Below are positions 25,912 to 34,452 of a stretch of DNA of 64,000 nucleotides, in pieces. The translations under genes were made by a program, and so were the position numbers. The stretch is from Actinomycetota bacterium. Lineage in GTDB: Bacteria; Actinomycetota; Actinomycetes; S36-B12; UBA5976. The stretch lies in NCBI GenBank assembly GCA_947452765.1, contig CANGDR010000005.1:1-64000 (forward strand), given 5' to 3'. Below the pieces are notes generated by a model. The model did no database searches. It was not told the origin of the DNA and worked only from the letters and a program-made list of their open reading frames with translations. Each line of letters opens with the position of its first letter. Positions within the stretch are counted from its first letter, which is position 1.

Positions 25912-27249
25912 ATGACTTCGCAGTTAATTGTGCAATTAAGTGCAGAGCTGCCCGAGTCGATTGTTACTGATCCTGAAATTATTTCGTCGTACCTAACGGA
26001 CTGGACTGGAAGATTTACTGGAACCGCATCCGTCATCGCCCGCCCCAAGAACGTTGCTGAAGTTGTAACGCTGGTTCGCGCCTGCGCAGCAAATCAAGCT
26101 CGAATCCAAATCCAAGGCGGCAACACTGGCTTAGTTGGTGGTTCGGTCCCACCAGACTCAACGGATGAAATTTGTGTTTTAAGTACTACAAATCTCACGA
26201 CGATTACGGAGTTTGATGAGGTTTCTGGTCACATCACGGTTGGTGCGGGCGTAACTGTCAAGGCATTACAAGACTTTGTTCGACCTCATGGCTGGGACTT
26301 CGCTATCGATCTGGCATCTCGGGAGAGTGCCACAATCGGTGGCCTGGCGGCGACAAATGCTGGTGGAGTTCGCGTCTGTGCCTTTGGCATGACCAAGCGA
26401 AGTGTTGCCGGAGTTGAACTTGTTATGGCTGACGGTAGAGTCCTGACGAACTTAGCAGCACCGCTTAAGGACAACACTGGATATCTAGTTGAGGACCTGG
26501 CTATCGGAAGCGAAGGAACGCTGGGAGTTATTACGGCAATTCGAATCAAGTTGATACGGCCTGCTGCGCGGTCTACCTTGTTTGTAATCCCAGCTGAATC
26601 CTTGGCACACGCACATGAATTATTGGTGCGAGCCCAAGGATCAGGAAATCAATTACTAGCAGCTGAATATATCGATGCTAAATCAATGGAAATAATTTTG
26701 GCTCGCACTCAATTGCGGCCGCTTTGGAAAATTACCCCAACCATAGCGTTATTGATTGAACTTGAAGGCACCGAATTGAACGTAGATTTCCCAGAACTAT
26801 CGCTCGGAACTTCTGATCGAACTGAACAAAGAAATTATTGGCAATATCGAGAATCAGCAAGTGATAGTTGGACTGCGCTTGGGCAAATACATAAATTGGA
26901 TGTCAGTGTTGCAGTTTCTGATGTTGCTGAGTTTGAGCTTTCGTTAAATAATTTGCTTTCATCTTTCAAGGGTGTGCGCACTTATGGATCATTCGGGCAT
27001 TTGGCTGATGGCAACTTACATATTGAAATTGACGGACCAGCGATCGATGACTTCGCAGTCGACTACGCCGTTTTAAAACTAGTAGCTGAATTCAATGGCA
27101 GTGTTAGTGCGGAGCATGGTATCGGCAGAGCCAAGCGGGAATATCTTTCGCTGACTAGACCAGCATTAGACATTGAGATTGCGAAACAAATTAAATCTGT
27201 TTTCGATCCAACTGGTTTATTTAACCCAGGTGTTCTGTATGCGGACTAA
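25912..27249 (+). CDS. FAD-binding 2-hydroxyacid dehydrogenase (GlcD/D2HGDH family)
   Basis: 445 aa. The N-terminal FAD-binding type 4 domain has IQGGNTGLVGGSVP (about 63-76) and ATNAGGVRVCAFG (about 140-152). The C-terminal FAD-oxidase domain has FGHLADGNLHIEI (about 363-375), a His-containing metal site, and SAEHGIGRAKREYL. Family members oxidise D-lactate, glycolate or D-2-hydroxyglutarate and pass electrons to quinone or an electron carrier; the substrate here is undecided. Its last 29 nt overlap the convergent membrane protein gene. Confidence 0.88.
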   Translation: MTSQLIVQLSAELPESIVTDPEIISSYLTDWTGRFTGTASVIARPKNVAEVVTLVRACAANQARIQIQGGNTGLVGGSVPPDSTDEICVLSTTNLTTITEFDEVSGHITVGAGVTVKALQDFVRPHGWDFAIDLASRESATIGGLAATNAGGVRVCAFGMTKRSVAGVELVMADGRVLTNLAAPLKDNTGYLVEDLAIGSEGTLGVITAIRIKLIRPAARSTLFVIPAESLAHAHELLVRAQGSGNQLLAAEYIDAKSMEIILARTQLRPLWKITPTIALLIELEGTELNVDFPELSLGTSDRTEQRNYWQYRESASDSWTALGQIHKLDVSVAVSDVAEFELSLNNLLSSFKGVRTYGSFGHLADGNLHIEIDGPAIDDFAVDYAVLKLVAEFNGSVSAEHGIGRAKREYLSLTRPALDIEIAKQIKSVFDPTGLFNPGVLYAD

Positions 27250-27901
27250 GGCGTTCCACTAAACCAAAGGCCATTGCTACAGCCTGTCCGATCAAAAGCG
27301 CAAATAACAGTGTGCCAATTCCAACTATGCCACCAAGAAACCAGCCGATGGTAAGTACTACTACTTCGATGGCCAGGCGAACTCGGCCAACTCGAATCCC
27401 AGTTCGGGCATTTAATCCAGTCATAAGCCCATCGCGTGGACCGGGCCCAACATTGCATGTGATGTAGAGGCCACTGGCGAGACCGACTATCGCAATACCT
27501 ATTAGTACCTCAACAAGCTGCGCTATGAAGTTTGTTGGCGAAGGCAAAAATTTAATCATGACTTCAAGTGCGGTTGCGACAACCACTATGTTCATTACGG
27601 TACCTAAGCCCGGCCGACGCTTTAGTGGAATCCACAACAGCAAGACAGCAACCGAAGTAAAAAATGTCGTTTCGCCAATTGTCATATTGAATGTTTTGGC
27701 TAGGCCGTAAGCAAGTACCACCCAAGGCGACTGGCCAATGCCAGCATCGACCAAAAAGGCTTCCCCGGTACCGAATAACCACAAACCAAGCATGAGGACC
27801 ATGAAAGTTTTAGGGCTCACTTTCCAGTTGGATTCACCAGCTGACCAGGAAGTTTTTGGAACTGTTAGAGCTGGTCGCAACCATTGCCCAATTGAAGCCA
27901 C
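27221..27901 (-). CDS. YczE/YitT-like membrane protein, copy 1
   Basis: 226 aa with about five transmembrane segments. Family features include LMLGLWLFGTGEAFLVDAGIGQSPW and GPGPRDGLMTGLNARTGIRVGRVRL. The function of the family is not established. It is a tandem paralogue of the next gene, with matching N-terminal tails (TVPKTSWSAGESNWKVSPKT). The GTG start has a GAAGGG site 7 nt upstream. It overlaps the convergent FAD oxidase gene by 29 nt. Confidence 0.85.
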   Translation of the reverse strand: MASIGQWLRPALTVPKTSWSAGESNWKVSPKTFMVLMLGLWLFGTGEAFLVDAGIGQSPWVVLAYGLAKTFNMTIGETTFFTSVAVLLLWIPLKRRPGLGTVMNIVVVATALEVMIKFLPSPTNFIAQLVEVLIGIAIVGLASGLYITCNVGPGPRDGLMTGLNARTGIRVGRVRLAIEVVVLTIGWFLGGIVGIGTLLFALLIGQAVAMAFGLVERLSPHTEHLG

Positions 27902-27923
27902 TGCCTTGCCCTTCGAATAAAAA

Positions 27924-28601
27924 TTAGTGAGTTGCAGTTGGCTTACTTACTCGACCAACAATTCCAAAGAAAATTGCAACTACTTCGCCCACTAATAGTG
28001 TCACTAATATCGTGCCGAGTCCGACCGACCCGCCTAACAGCCAACCAGCTAATAGGAAGGCGGCTTCAATTACAAAACGCACTCGGCCAATTGGAACTCC
28101 GGTGCGATAATGCAGCCCAGTCATTAAACCATCACGTGGACCGGGTCCTAAGTTACTTGGGATGTAGAACGCACTTCCGAGTCCAATAACTAAAATGCCA
28201 ATCAAAACTTGGACGACAGCGAATCCGTAGTTACTTGGCGTTGGGAATACCGGCATCATGACATCAATCGCAACTGACACGAAGATGATATTCAACACCG
28301 TTCCGATTCCAACCTTGTTCCGCAATGGAATCCACATAAACATCACGCCGATAGAAATATAAAAACTAGTCCAACCCAAACTTTTACCAGTGAGATTTTG
28401 GATTCCTTGCGCTAATACTGTTCCAGCCGACTGACCAATGTCAGCTTTAATTAGGATTGCTTCTCCAGTTCCGTAAAGCCAGTTGCCAAGCATCAGGAAA
28501 AATAAAGTCTTCGGGCTGGCTTTCCACATCGATCCAGAAGCACTCCACGAAGTTGTGGGAACTGTTCTCGACGGCTTTAGCAATTCAGCAAATTTTGACA
28601 T
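27924..28601 (-). CDS. YczE/YitT-like membrane protein, copy 2
   Basis: 225 aa with the same topology and motifs as copy 1 (LMLGNWLYGTGEAILIKADIGQS, GPGPRDGLMTGLHYRTGVPIGRVRF). Gene order and near-equal length indicate a local duplication, but the DNA and loop residues have diverged well, so it is not recent. It follows the FAD oxidoreductase gene by 3 nt, so it is likely in one unit with it and the ALDH gene. Transport of an amine or amino acid used by those enzymes is possible but unproven. Confidence 0.85.
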   Translation of the reverse strand: MSKFAELLKPSRTVPTTSWSASGSMWKASPKTLFFLMLGNWLYGTGEAILIKADIGQSAGTVLAQGIQNLTGKSLGWTSFYISIGVMFMWIPLRNKVGIGTVLNIIFVSVAIDVMMPVFPTPSNYGFAVVQVLIGILVIGLGSAFYIPSNLGPGPRDGLMTGLHYRTGVPIGRVRFVIEAAFLLAGWLLGGSVGLGTILVTLLVGEVVAIFFGIVGRVSKPTATH

Positions 28602-28604
28602 TTG

Positions 28605-29771
28605 CTAGACAATATTTTTTTCTGGTCGCAGTTCGCCACCGGATGAGAAACGATCGTTACTAAACGGTGAGATGTCTACGAATGGTGTCTTCCCTAAATA
28701 CAAGTCCCGCAAGATTTCACCGATAGCCGGACCCTGCAAGAATCCGTGTCCACTGAAGCCTGTTGCGTAAAGGAATCGTGAGACCCCAGTCCACTCACCC
28801 AAGATTGCATTGTGATCAGGAGCTAGATCGTATAAACCTGCCCAACCACTTGCCGCGCCAAGTTCCAAAAGTCGAGGTGCGCGAACATCTGCGAGCTCGC
28901 CAATCTTTTCTAAGAAATTTGGGTCACGACGAAGATCCCAAGAATATTCAACAGTCTTATCCGAGAATCCCATGAGCATGGCGTTACCTTCACGATGCCA
29001 ATACAGCGAAGTCGAGTAATCAATTGTCATTGGCATATTTTCTGGAATGTCATCAAAGTCGGCAGTCAGTGGTTCGGTAATTAGAAGTTCACGGCGAAGC
29101 GGCTGAACCGGAATTACTACACCTACCATTTCGCCAATTGTTGGTGACCAAGCACCGGCGCAGTTAATTACGGTTTTAGTTTTAACAATTCCGGCACTTG
29201 TTGTGACGCTGACAATTTGACCATCAGCAACTTCGATACTTGTTGCTTCGGTCTGCGTCATCACAGTTGCGCCATGTTTACGAGCACCTGTTGCATAGCC
29301 AAGCACTACGGATTCTGGGGTGCAGTAGCCATCGTTGGGGGTAAAGGATGCAGCGAGAATGCCATCAATTTCCAGAAGCGGATTTAGTGCCTTGGCCTCT
29401 TCTGGCGTAATCATGCGGGATTCCACGCCAGCAGCAATATGCAGGGCGGTTGACTTCTCAAATAGCTCAACATCTTCTTGGGTTGAAAGCGCGAACATGT
29501 AACCCGGGCGATGTAAGTCAATTTCCTGACCTGGGCGATTAGGGAAATCAGCCAGTAGATCCAGGGAACGAGCGCCGATTGCGATATTCAATTCATCGGA
29601 AAAGTTAGCGCGCACGCCGCCGGCAGCTTTTGAAGTCGAACCACTTGCGAGTTCATTCTTCTCAACTAACAGAACGCTCACGCCGGCTTCAGCTAAGTGG
29701 AACGCGGTGGAGGCGCCCATGACGCCACCACCGACGACTACTACATCTACTTCTTCTGGGAGGTTGGCCAT
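28605..29771 (-). CDS. FAD-dependent amino acid/amine oxidoreductase (DAO family)
   Basis: 388 aa. The N-terminal dinucleotide-binding motif is VDVVVVGGGVMGASTAFHLAEAG, followed by the DAO-type GSTSKAAGGVRANFS. The C-terminal FAD-contact segment is ATGFSGHGFLQGPAIGEIL. It is closest by eye to sarcosine oxidase beta-like and other secondary-amine oxidases. Oxidation of an N-methyl or cyclic amino acid is likely. It follows the ALDH gene by 11 nt, which would oxidise an aldehyde product. Confidence 0.87.
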   Translation of the reverse strand: MANLPEEVDVVVVGGGVMGASTAFHLAEAGVSVLLVEKNELASGSTSKAAGGVRANFSDELNIAIGARSLDLLADFPNRPGQEIDLHRPGYMFALSTQEDVELFEKSTALHIAAGVESRMITPEEAKALNPLLEIDGILAASFTPNDGYCTPESVVLGYATGARKHGATVMTQTEATSIEVADGQIVSVTTSAGIVKTKTVINCAGAWSPTIGEMVGVVIPVQPLRRELLITEPLTADFDDIPENMPMTIDYSTSLYWHREGNAMLMGFSDKTVEYSWDLRRDPNFLEKIGELADVRAPRLLELGAASGWAGLYDLAPDHNAILGEWTGVSRFLYATGFSGHGFLQGPAIGEILRDLYLGKTPFVDISPFSNDRFSSGGELRPEKNIV

Positions 29772-29782
29772 CTAGCTGTTCC

Positions 29783-31279
29783 TTAGATTTTGAAGTCAGG
29801 GTTATGAGGAACTTCCTCGTTGTCCATTTGGGCTTTCTGCAGTTTGCCCGACCAGTCCCAGTTAAGTGACTGCCAGCGAGTGAACTGATCAAGTACCCAG
29901 ATACCGGACTGGCGTGAGCCGTTGCCGCTCTTGCCATTTCCACCAAATGGTAGGTGGGCTTCGGCGCCGGAGGTTGAGTTATTGATCGAGATCATGCCCG
30001 CAGAAATTCCTTCGCGGAATGACCAAACTGCTTTTGGATCACTGGTGTAAATCGCAGCAGATAGTCCAAAGCCGTGATCGTTACCAAGTGCAATTGCTTC
30101 ATCAAGGGTAGAGAAGCGACCAACTGTTACAAGTGGTCCGAATGTTTCGGTGTCGTAAAGTTCATCGTCCTTAGTGATGCCTGCAACGATTGTTGGATGC
30201 GCGAATACGCCTGCTTCCGGATCGCCAACAAAACCTTCGCGTGGGTTGTCCTTAGTTATGCGACCCATACCTGTTGAACCAAGCACAGTGTGATGTGACT
30301 TGATCAACTTTAGATTTTGTTCGTGAGTTTCCAAATACTTCTCGCTGATCATTGGACCAAAGAGAACGTCTTCCATCGGGTCGCCAACCTTTGAGCTAGC
30401 AACCTTGTCGGCATACATCTTTAGGAACTTGTCATAAATCGAATCGTGGATCCAAAGAGTTCCAAGTGAAGTACAACGCTGCCCGGCAGTACCAAAGCCG
30501 GCGAACAATGCGCCATCAAGAGCTAGCTCAAGGTCTGCATCCGGCATGATGATCATCGGATTCTTGCCACCAAGTTCTAGGCAAGCACTCTGAATGTATT
30601 CGCCAACTTTGGCGCCAATTAAGCGACCAACTTCAGTTGAACCAGTGAAACCAACTTTGTTGATGGTTCCTTCATCAAGACCCTTGACCATGCCTTCGAA
30701 AGTTTCTTTACCTTCGGCAACAACTGTGATCAAAACATCCTTTGGCACACCTGCAGCATGGAAAATTGCAGTCATTGCTTCAGCTACGGCTGGGGTGTAT
30801 TCCGATGGCTTCCAAACTACGGAGTTTCCAGTTAGTAGCGCAGGAATGATGTACCAAGATGGCACAGCAGCTGGGAAGTTTCCGGCAGTAATAATTAGCG
30901 CAGTACCAACTGGCATGCGGAAAGTGAATAAGTTCTTGTTTGGCATTTCACTAGGAACGGTTTGACCGTATAGACGACGGCCTTCGCCTAAGAAGAAGTC
31001 ACAAGTATCAATTACTTCCTGAACATCGCCAAGTGCTTCGCGGTATACCTTGCCCATTTCGCGGGTGACCAACTTGGAAAGCGCTTCCTTGTTGTTTTCG
31101 AATAGGCGACCAGCGTTTGCAATCACTCGACCACGTGCTGGGGCAGGCATTTTGGCCCATGCTTTCTGGGCAGCCTTAGCTCGGCGAGCAGCATCTGCGA
31201 TGTCATCGGCAGTTGCTAATTTCGTCTCAAGAACGACATCGCTCAAGTTGGTCGGATTTAGGGATTTGAAGGTGGACAC
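29783..31279 (-). CDS. Aldehyde dehydrogenase, NAD(P)-dependent
   Basis: 498 aa from the GTG at 31279 (MSTFKSLNPTNLSDVV). ELGGKNPMII (about 250) and FGTAGQRCTSLGTLWIH (catalytic Cys in GQRC) are the active-site motifs; FGGNGKSGNGSR is near the end. It resembles semialdehyde dehydrogenases of amino-acid catabolism, including the ALDH7 type. The ORF track runs to 31489, but AAAGGGG lies 5 nt before the GTG, and the longer frame would read through the start of the divergent ThDP gene. An ATG at 31294 is the alternative. Confidence 0.9.
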   Translation of the reverse strand: MSTFKSLNPTNLSDVVLETKLATADDIADAARRAKAAQKAWAKMPAPARGRVIANAGRLFENNKEALSKLVTREMGKVYREALGDVQEVIDTCDFFLGEGRRLYGQTVPSEMPNKNLFTFRMPVGTALIITAGNFPAAVPSWYIIPALLTGNSVVWKPSEYTPAVAEAMTAIFHAAGVPKDVLITVVAEGKETFEGMVKGLDEGTINKVGFTGSTEVGRLIGAKVGEYIQSACLELGGKNPMIIMPDADLELALDGALFAGFGTAGQRCTSLGTLWIHDSIYDKFLKMYADKVASSKVGDPMEDVLFGPMISEKYLETHEQNLKLIKSHHTVLGSTGMGRITKDNPREGFVGDPEAGVFAHPTIVAGITKDDELYDTETFGPLVTVGRFSTLDEAIALGNDHGFGLSAAIYTSDPKAVWSFREGISAGMISINNSTSGAEAHLPFGGNGKSGNGSRQSGIWVLDQFTRWQSLNWDWSGKLQKAQMDNEEVPHNPDFKI

Positions 31280-31300
31280 CAGGGCCCCTTTCATTGACGA

Positions 31301-31306
31301 TAAAGT
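31301..31306 (+). promoter_or_regulatory. -10 element, probable leaderless start of the ThDP enzyme gene
   Basis: TAAAGT followed by 7 nt and the ATG at 31314. The divergent ALDH start lies only 34 nt away, so the two promoters must overlap. Confidence 0.45.
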
Positions 31307-31313
31307 GTTTTCT

Positions 31314-32945
31314 ATGTCTAACAATGCCAGTTCGAACCACCAAACTGTAGCCGGGGTAATCCTGGATCTACTCTGGGAAGCAGGTGTTAAGACCACATTT
31401 GGCATCCCAGGTGTCCACAACCTTGCGTTCTGGGACGCATTAGGTCCAGAACGCCCCGAAATTGTTGGGGTTAGGCATGAACAAACCACCGCTTACGCCG
31501 CTGATGGCATTGCTCGCACCACCGGTTCGCTGGGTGTGGCCTTCACAACTACTGGCCCAGGAGCTGCAAATACCCTCGGTGCATTTGGTGAGGCTGCGAT
31601 AAGTGGCTCCCCGGTCTTCGTAATTTCTTCGGAAGCTCCAATTGGTAAGCGTTCCAAAGATGGCTCCCGCGGCTTGCTACACGAGATGGATGATCAGGCT
31701 GCCATGTTCGCGCCGCTAGCCAAAAAACTTGCTGGCGTATCCATGGCTATCAGCGTTACTGACGGTGTAACTGCTGTGGATGTTGCCGCGGAAATGATTC
31801 GCGACTTATTGCGAGCTCCTGTTGGCGCTGGTTACTTAGGTATTCCGGCTGACGTGTTGGGTCAACAATTCACTGGCACTAAGCCAAAGCTTGAAATTGG
31901 TCAAGAAATTATTGAAATAGATATAGCTGCAGCCCAAGCTGCGCTTGTTGGTGCCAACAAGATTGTGATTTGGGCTGGCGGTGGCGCGGTTGACTCATCC
32001 GATTCACTTTGCGCACTTGCTGCACACTGGAACGCACCAATCTTTACTTCGTTTGCCGGACGTGGGATTGCGGCTGATTCAGATTTAACTTTGGTAGCTC
32101 CGATCCACGAACCTGAAACCGAAGCAGTCCTTGCACAGGCAGATGCAATGGTGGTTTTTGGAAGTCAGCTTGATGGCATGAATACCAAGAACTGGGCAAT
32201 TGCTTGGCCAAGGACGATTGTGCTGGTTGATGTTGAGCCAACAAAAACCATGCGCAATGTTGATCCAACTGCAGTTGTTCTGAACAACAACATAGATGGT
32301 GTTGCCGCCGCTTTAGTTGCTGGTACGCCTGCACTTAATTCCTGGGTTGATGTTGTGTCGGTTAACACAACAGTTCGCGATCGTCTTCGCGTTGGTGAAA
32401 AATCCGCACGTGGCATTGCACTAGTTGAAGCAATCGAAAAGCACTGGCCAGCCGATGGCACTATCGTTTGCGACATGTCGGTCTGTGGTTACTGGACTGG
32501 TGTGTATGCAGTGCAACCGCGCTCCCGTCGCATTGTTTACCCAGTTGGTTGGGGAACTTTAGGTTTTGGATTGCCGGCTGCAATCGGTCCAGCTGCAAAC
32601 GGCAGTCGAACTCTTGCAGTTTGTGGTGATGGTGGTGTGGCCTTCGCACTTGGTGAACTGGCAACTATCGTGCAAGAAAATCTGCCATACACGTTATTAA
32701 TTGTTGATGACGGTGGCTACGGCATGCTTCGTTATGACCAACAAGTGATGGGCCATCCGGAACGCGGCGTTGATTTAGTTTCACCAGATTGGGCAATCCT
32801 GGCGCAGTCCTTTGGTTTGTCATTTACTGAAACCACAGTCGAAGACTTGGGCGATGCATTAGATCTAAAGCAACCTGGAATTATTTTGATTCGCGAAAAA
32901 CTTTATCCACCAAAAAGCACTAGTCCTCGTTGGAACGAAAAGTAA
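31314..32945 (+). CDS. Thiamine-pyrophosphate-dependent enzyme (acetolactate synthase-like)
   Basis: 543 aa with the three ThDP-family domains. The N-terminal PYR domain contains the RHEQTTAYAADGIAR segment with the catalytic Glu; the C-terminal PP domain has GDGGVAFALGELATIVQENLPYT with the Mg/ThDP motif. It is similar in layout to acetolactate synthase and 2-oxoacid decarboxylases. With ALDH and DAO neighbours, a 2-oxoacid decarboxylase in amino-acid breakdown is plausible. The ORF track start at 31050 lies inside the ALDH gene and is rejected in favour of the ATG at 31314. Confidence 0.85.
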   Translation: MSNNASSNHQTVAGVILDLLWEAGVKTTFGIPGVHNLAFWDALGPERPEIVGVRHEQTTAYAADGIARTTGSLGVAFTTTGPGAANTLGAFGEAAISGSPVFVISSEAPIGKRSKDGSRGLLHEMDDQAAMFAPLAKKLAGVSMAISVTDGVTAVDVAAEMIRDLLRAPVGAGYLGIPADVLGQQFTGTKPKLEIGQEIIEIDIAAAQAALVGANKIVIWAGGGAVDSSDSLCALAAHWNAPIFTSFAGRGIAADSDLTLVAPIHEPETEAVLAQADAMVVFGSQLDGMNTKNWAIAWPRTIVLVDVEPTKTMRNVDPTAVVLNNNIDGVAAALVAGTPALNSWVDVVSVNTTVRDRLRVGEKSARGIALVEAIEKHWPADGTIVCDMSVCGYWTGVYAVQPRSRRIVYPVGWGTLGFGLPAAIGPAANGSRTLAVCGDGGVAFALGELATIVQENLPYTLLIVDDGGYGMLRYDQQVMGHPERGVDLVSPDWAILAQSFGLSFTETTVEDLGDALDLKQPGIILIREKLYPPKSTSPRWNEK

Positions 32946-33215
32946 TTAATTTTTAAAGTACGCTACGTTGCGGTGCTTTACGCCATGGATTAACACTTTG
33001 TTTTTCTTGGCATCCACACTGTAAATAATTCGATACTGTCCACGGCGAGCACTCCGCAAACCTTCAAACGGCGCATTCAAAGCCTTACTAACTTTGATCG
33101 GTTCATCAACCAATGTCACGGTTGCAAATTCAAGGATTGCGAAAGCAACCTTTTCTGGTAAGTCATCAAAGTTTCGTAGTGCTGTGGGGGTCCAGGCAAC
33201 TTCAAACCTGGTCAT
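32946..33215 (-). CDS. RelE/ParE-family toxin
   Basis: 89 aa. The RelE fold is marked by VAWTPTALRNFDDLPEKVA, GLRSARRGQYRIIYSVD and IHGVKHRNVAYF, with conserved basic residues of an mRNA-cleaving RelE. It would cleave mRNA on the ribosome when free. It follows directly on the antitoxin stop (TAG then ATG). Its distal end meets the ThDP enzyme gene. Confidence 0.9.
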   Translation of the reverse strand: MTRFEVAWTPTALRNFDDLPEKVAFAILEFATVTLVDEPIKVSKALNAPFEGLRSARRGQYRIIYSVDAKKNKVLIHGVKHRNVAYFKN

Positions 33216-33500
33216 CTATTTATCTCGGTTCGCGATTCGTTTGCGTAACTGATCGGCGCTCAAAACTACAGCTTGAGATTCTTCCAGTTTCGATTTGAAG
33301 ATATCTTCAACAAGCGAAGGATCGGAAAGAATTTCTAGTGTTTCAACCATGGATTCATACTCATCAACGCTTATGACGACTGCAGCGGGACGGCCGTGTT
33401 TTGTAATCACGGTGTGCGAGCTTTCACGCTCTATTTCATCTACAACTTCAGATAGGCGGCTTTTCACCTCAGCCAGCGGCATGAATTCAGAAATCGACAT
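33216..33500 (-). CDS. Phd/YefM-family antitoxin
   Basis: 94 aa. The N-terminal DNA-binding fold is PLAEVKSRLSEVVDEIER with HTVITKHGRPAAVVISVDEY, typical of Phd/YefM. The acidic C-terminus would wrap the toxin. It is first in the operon and has a perfect TATAAT 6 nt before its ATG and a palindrome upstream, so it is leaderless and presumably self-repressed together with the toxin. Confidence 0.92.
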   Translation of the reverse strand: MSISEFMPLAEVKSRLSEVVDEIERESSHTVITKHGRPAAVVISVDEYESMVETLEILSDPSLVEDIFKSKLEESQAVVLSADQLRKRIANRDK

Positions 33501-33506
33501 ACCGAG

Positions 33507-33512
33507 ATTATA
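33507..33512 (-). promoter_or_regulatory. -10 element (TATAAT), leaderless antitoxin-toxin promoter
   Basis: Consensus TATAAT on the minus strand, 6 nt before the antitoxin ATG. It is the best-matching -10 in the window. Confidence 0.65.
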
Positions 33513-33515
33513 GCA

Positions 33516-33539
33516 AACTAGTCATACTTATGACTAGTT
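33516..33539. promoter_or_regulatory. Perfect palindromic operator of the toxin-antitoxin operon
   Basis: AACTAGTCATA-CT-TATGACTAGTT: 11-bp perfect arms with a 2-nt centre. It spans the spacer and -35 region relative to the TATAAT at 33507-33512, where antitoxin/complex binding would block RNA polymerase. Confidence 0.8.
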
Positions 33540-33555
33540 ATTAAAACAGCTTAAA

Positions 33556-34452
33556 TTATTGAAATTTCTGGCCGGTTAGTTGTTCGTAAGCTGCGATGTA
33601 ACGCTCGCGAGTTTTTTCGATTACATCCTCTGGCAAAGCAGGTGGTGCTTCACCAGAATTCTTATTCCAACCTGAAAACGGGGAAGTTAACCAGTCGCGC
33701 ACGAACTGCTTGTCATACGAAGGCTGCGCTTGTCCTGGAACCCACTGATCTGCGGGCCAGTACCTTGAAGAATCAGGAGTCAATACTTCATCTGCCAGAA
33801 CGATCTTGTCCTTATTGTTGCCGATCATTCCTAAGCCAAATTCAAATTTGGTATCAGCCAGAATGATGCCACGATCAAGTGCAATTTCAGCGGCAACGTC
33901 ATAGATCCAAACTGTGAAGCGCTTTAGTTGCTGGGCTTCTTCCATGCCTATTGAGGTAATAACTTCATCAAACGTTACATTTTCGTCGTGATCGCCAATA
34001 GCAGCTTTCGTCGCCGGAGTGAAAAGTGTTTTAGGAAGTTTGGCACCGTCTTTCAGGCCCGGTGGCAAACCGTTGCCACAGATTGACCCATCGCGCAGGT
34101 AATCGGTATATCCCGAGCCAGCTAAATATCCGCGAGCAACGCACTCAACTGGAAGCATCTCGAGTTTTTCGCAATAGGTTGCGCGACCGCGAACTGAATT
34201 TGGAACATTTGCCGAAAGCACATGGTTTGGCACTATGCCCTGCAGGCGATCAAACCACCACATCGACATGGCAGTCAGAATTCGTCCCTTGTCCGGAATT
34301 ACCGAAGGTAGTACCCAGTCATACGCCGAGATACGATCACTAGCTACGAAAAGTAATCGCCCATCTGGGGCTTCATAAAGATCGCGAACTTTTCCGGAAT
34401 AAACATGCTTGAACTCAGCACCTAAGTTGTAGTCGGCAGGCTGAATTGTCAC
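33556..34452 (-). CDS. purC: SAICAR synthetase
   Basis: Phosphoribosylaminoimidazole-succinocarboxamide synthase of purine synthesis, 298 aa. Visible family segments include VYSGKVRDLYEAPDGRLLFVASDRISAYD, ECVARGYLAGSGYTDY and LADTKFEFGL. The GTG start overlaps the purB stop as GTGA, so translation is coupled. It is last in purD-purB-purC. Confidence 0.96.
   Translation of the reverse strand: MTIQPADYNLGAEFKHVYSGKVRDLYEAPDGRLLFVASDRISAYDWVLPSVIPDKGRILTAMSMWWFDRLQGIVPNHVLSANVPNSVRGRATYCEKLEMLPVECVARGYLAGSGYTDYLRDGSICGNGLPPGLKDGAKLPKTLFTPATKAAIGDHDENVTFDEVITSIGMEEAQQLKRFTVWIYDVAAEIALDRGIILADTKFEFGLGMIGNNKDKIVLADEVLTPDSSRYWPADQWVPGQAQPSYDKQFVRDWLTSPFSGWNKNSGEAPPALPEDVIEKTRERYIAAYEQLTGQKFQ

Noticed and set aside
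31050-31313. N-terminal extension of the ThDP enzyme ORF
   Set aside because: Lies antisense inside the ALDH gene; the ATG at 31314 begins the family sequence and has a -10 in place.
31280-31489. N-terminal extension of the ALDH ORF
   Set aside because: Antisense to the ThDP enzyme coding region; a strong ribosome-binding site precedes the GTG at 31279.
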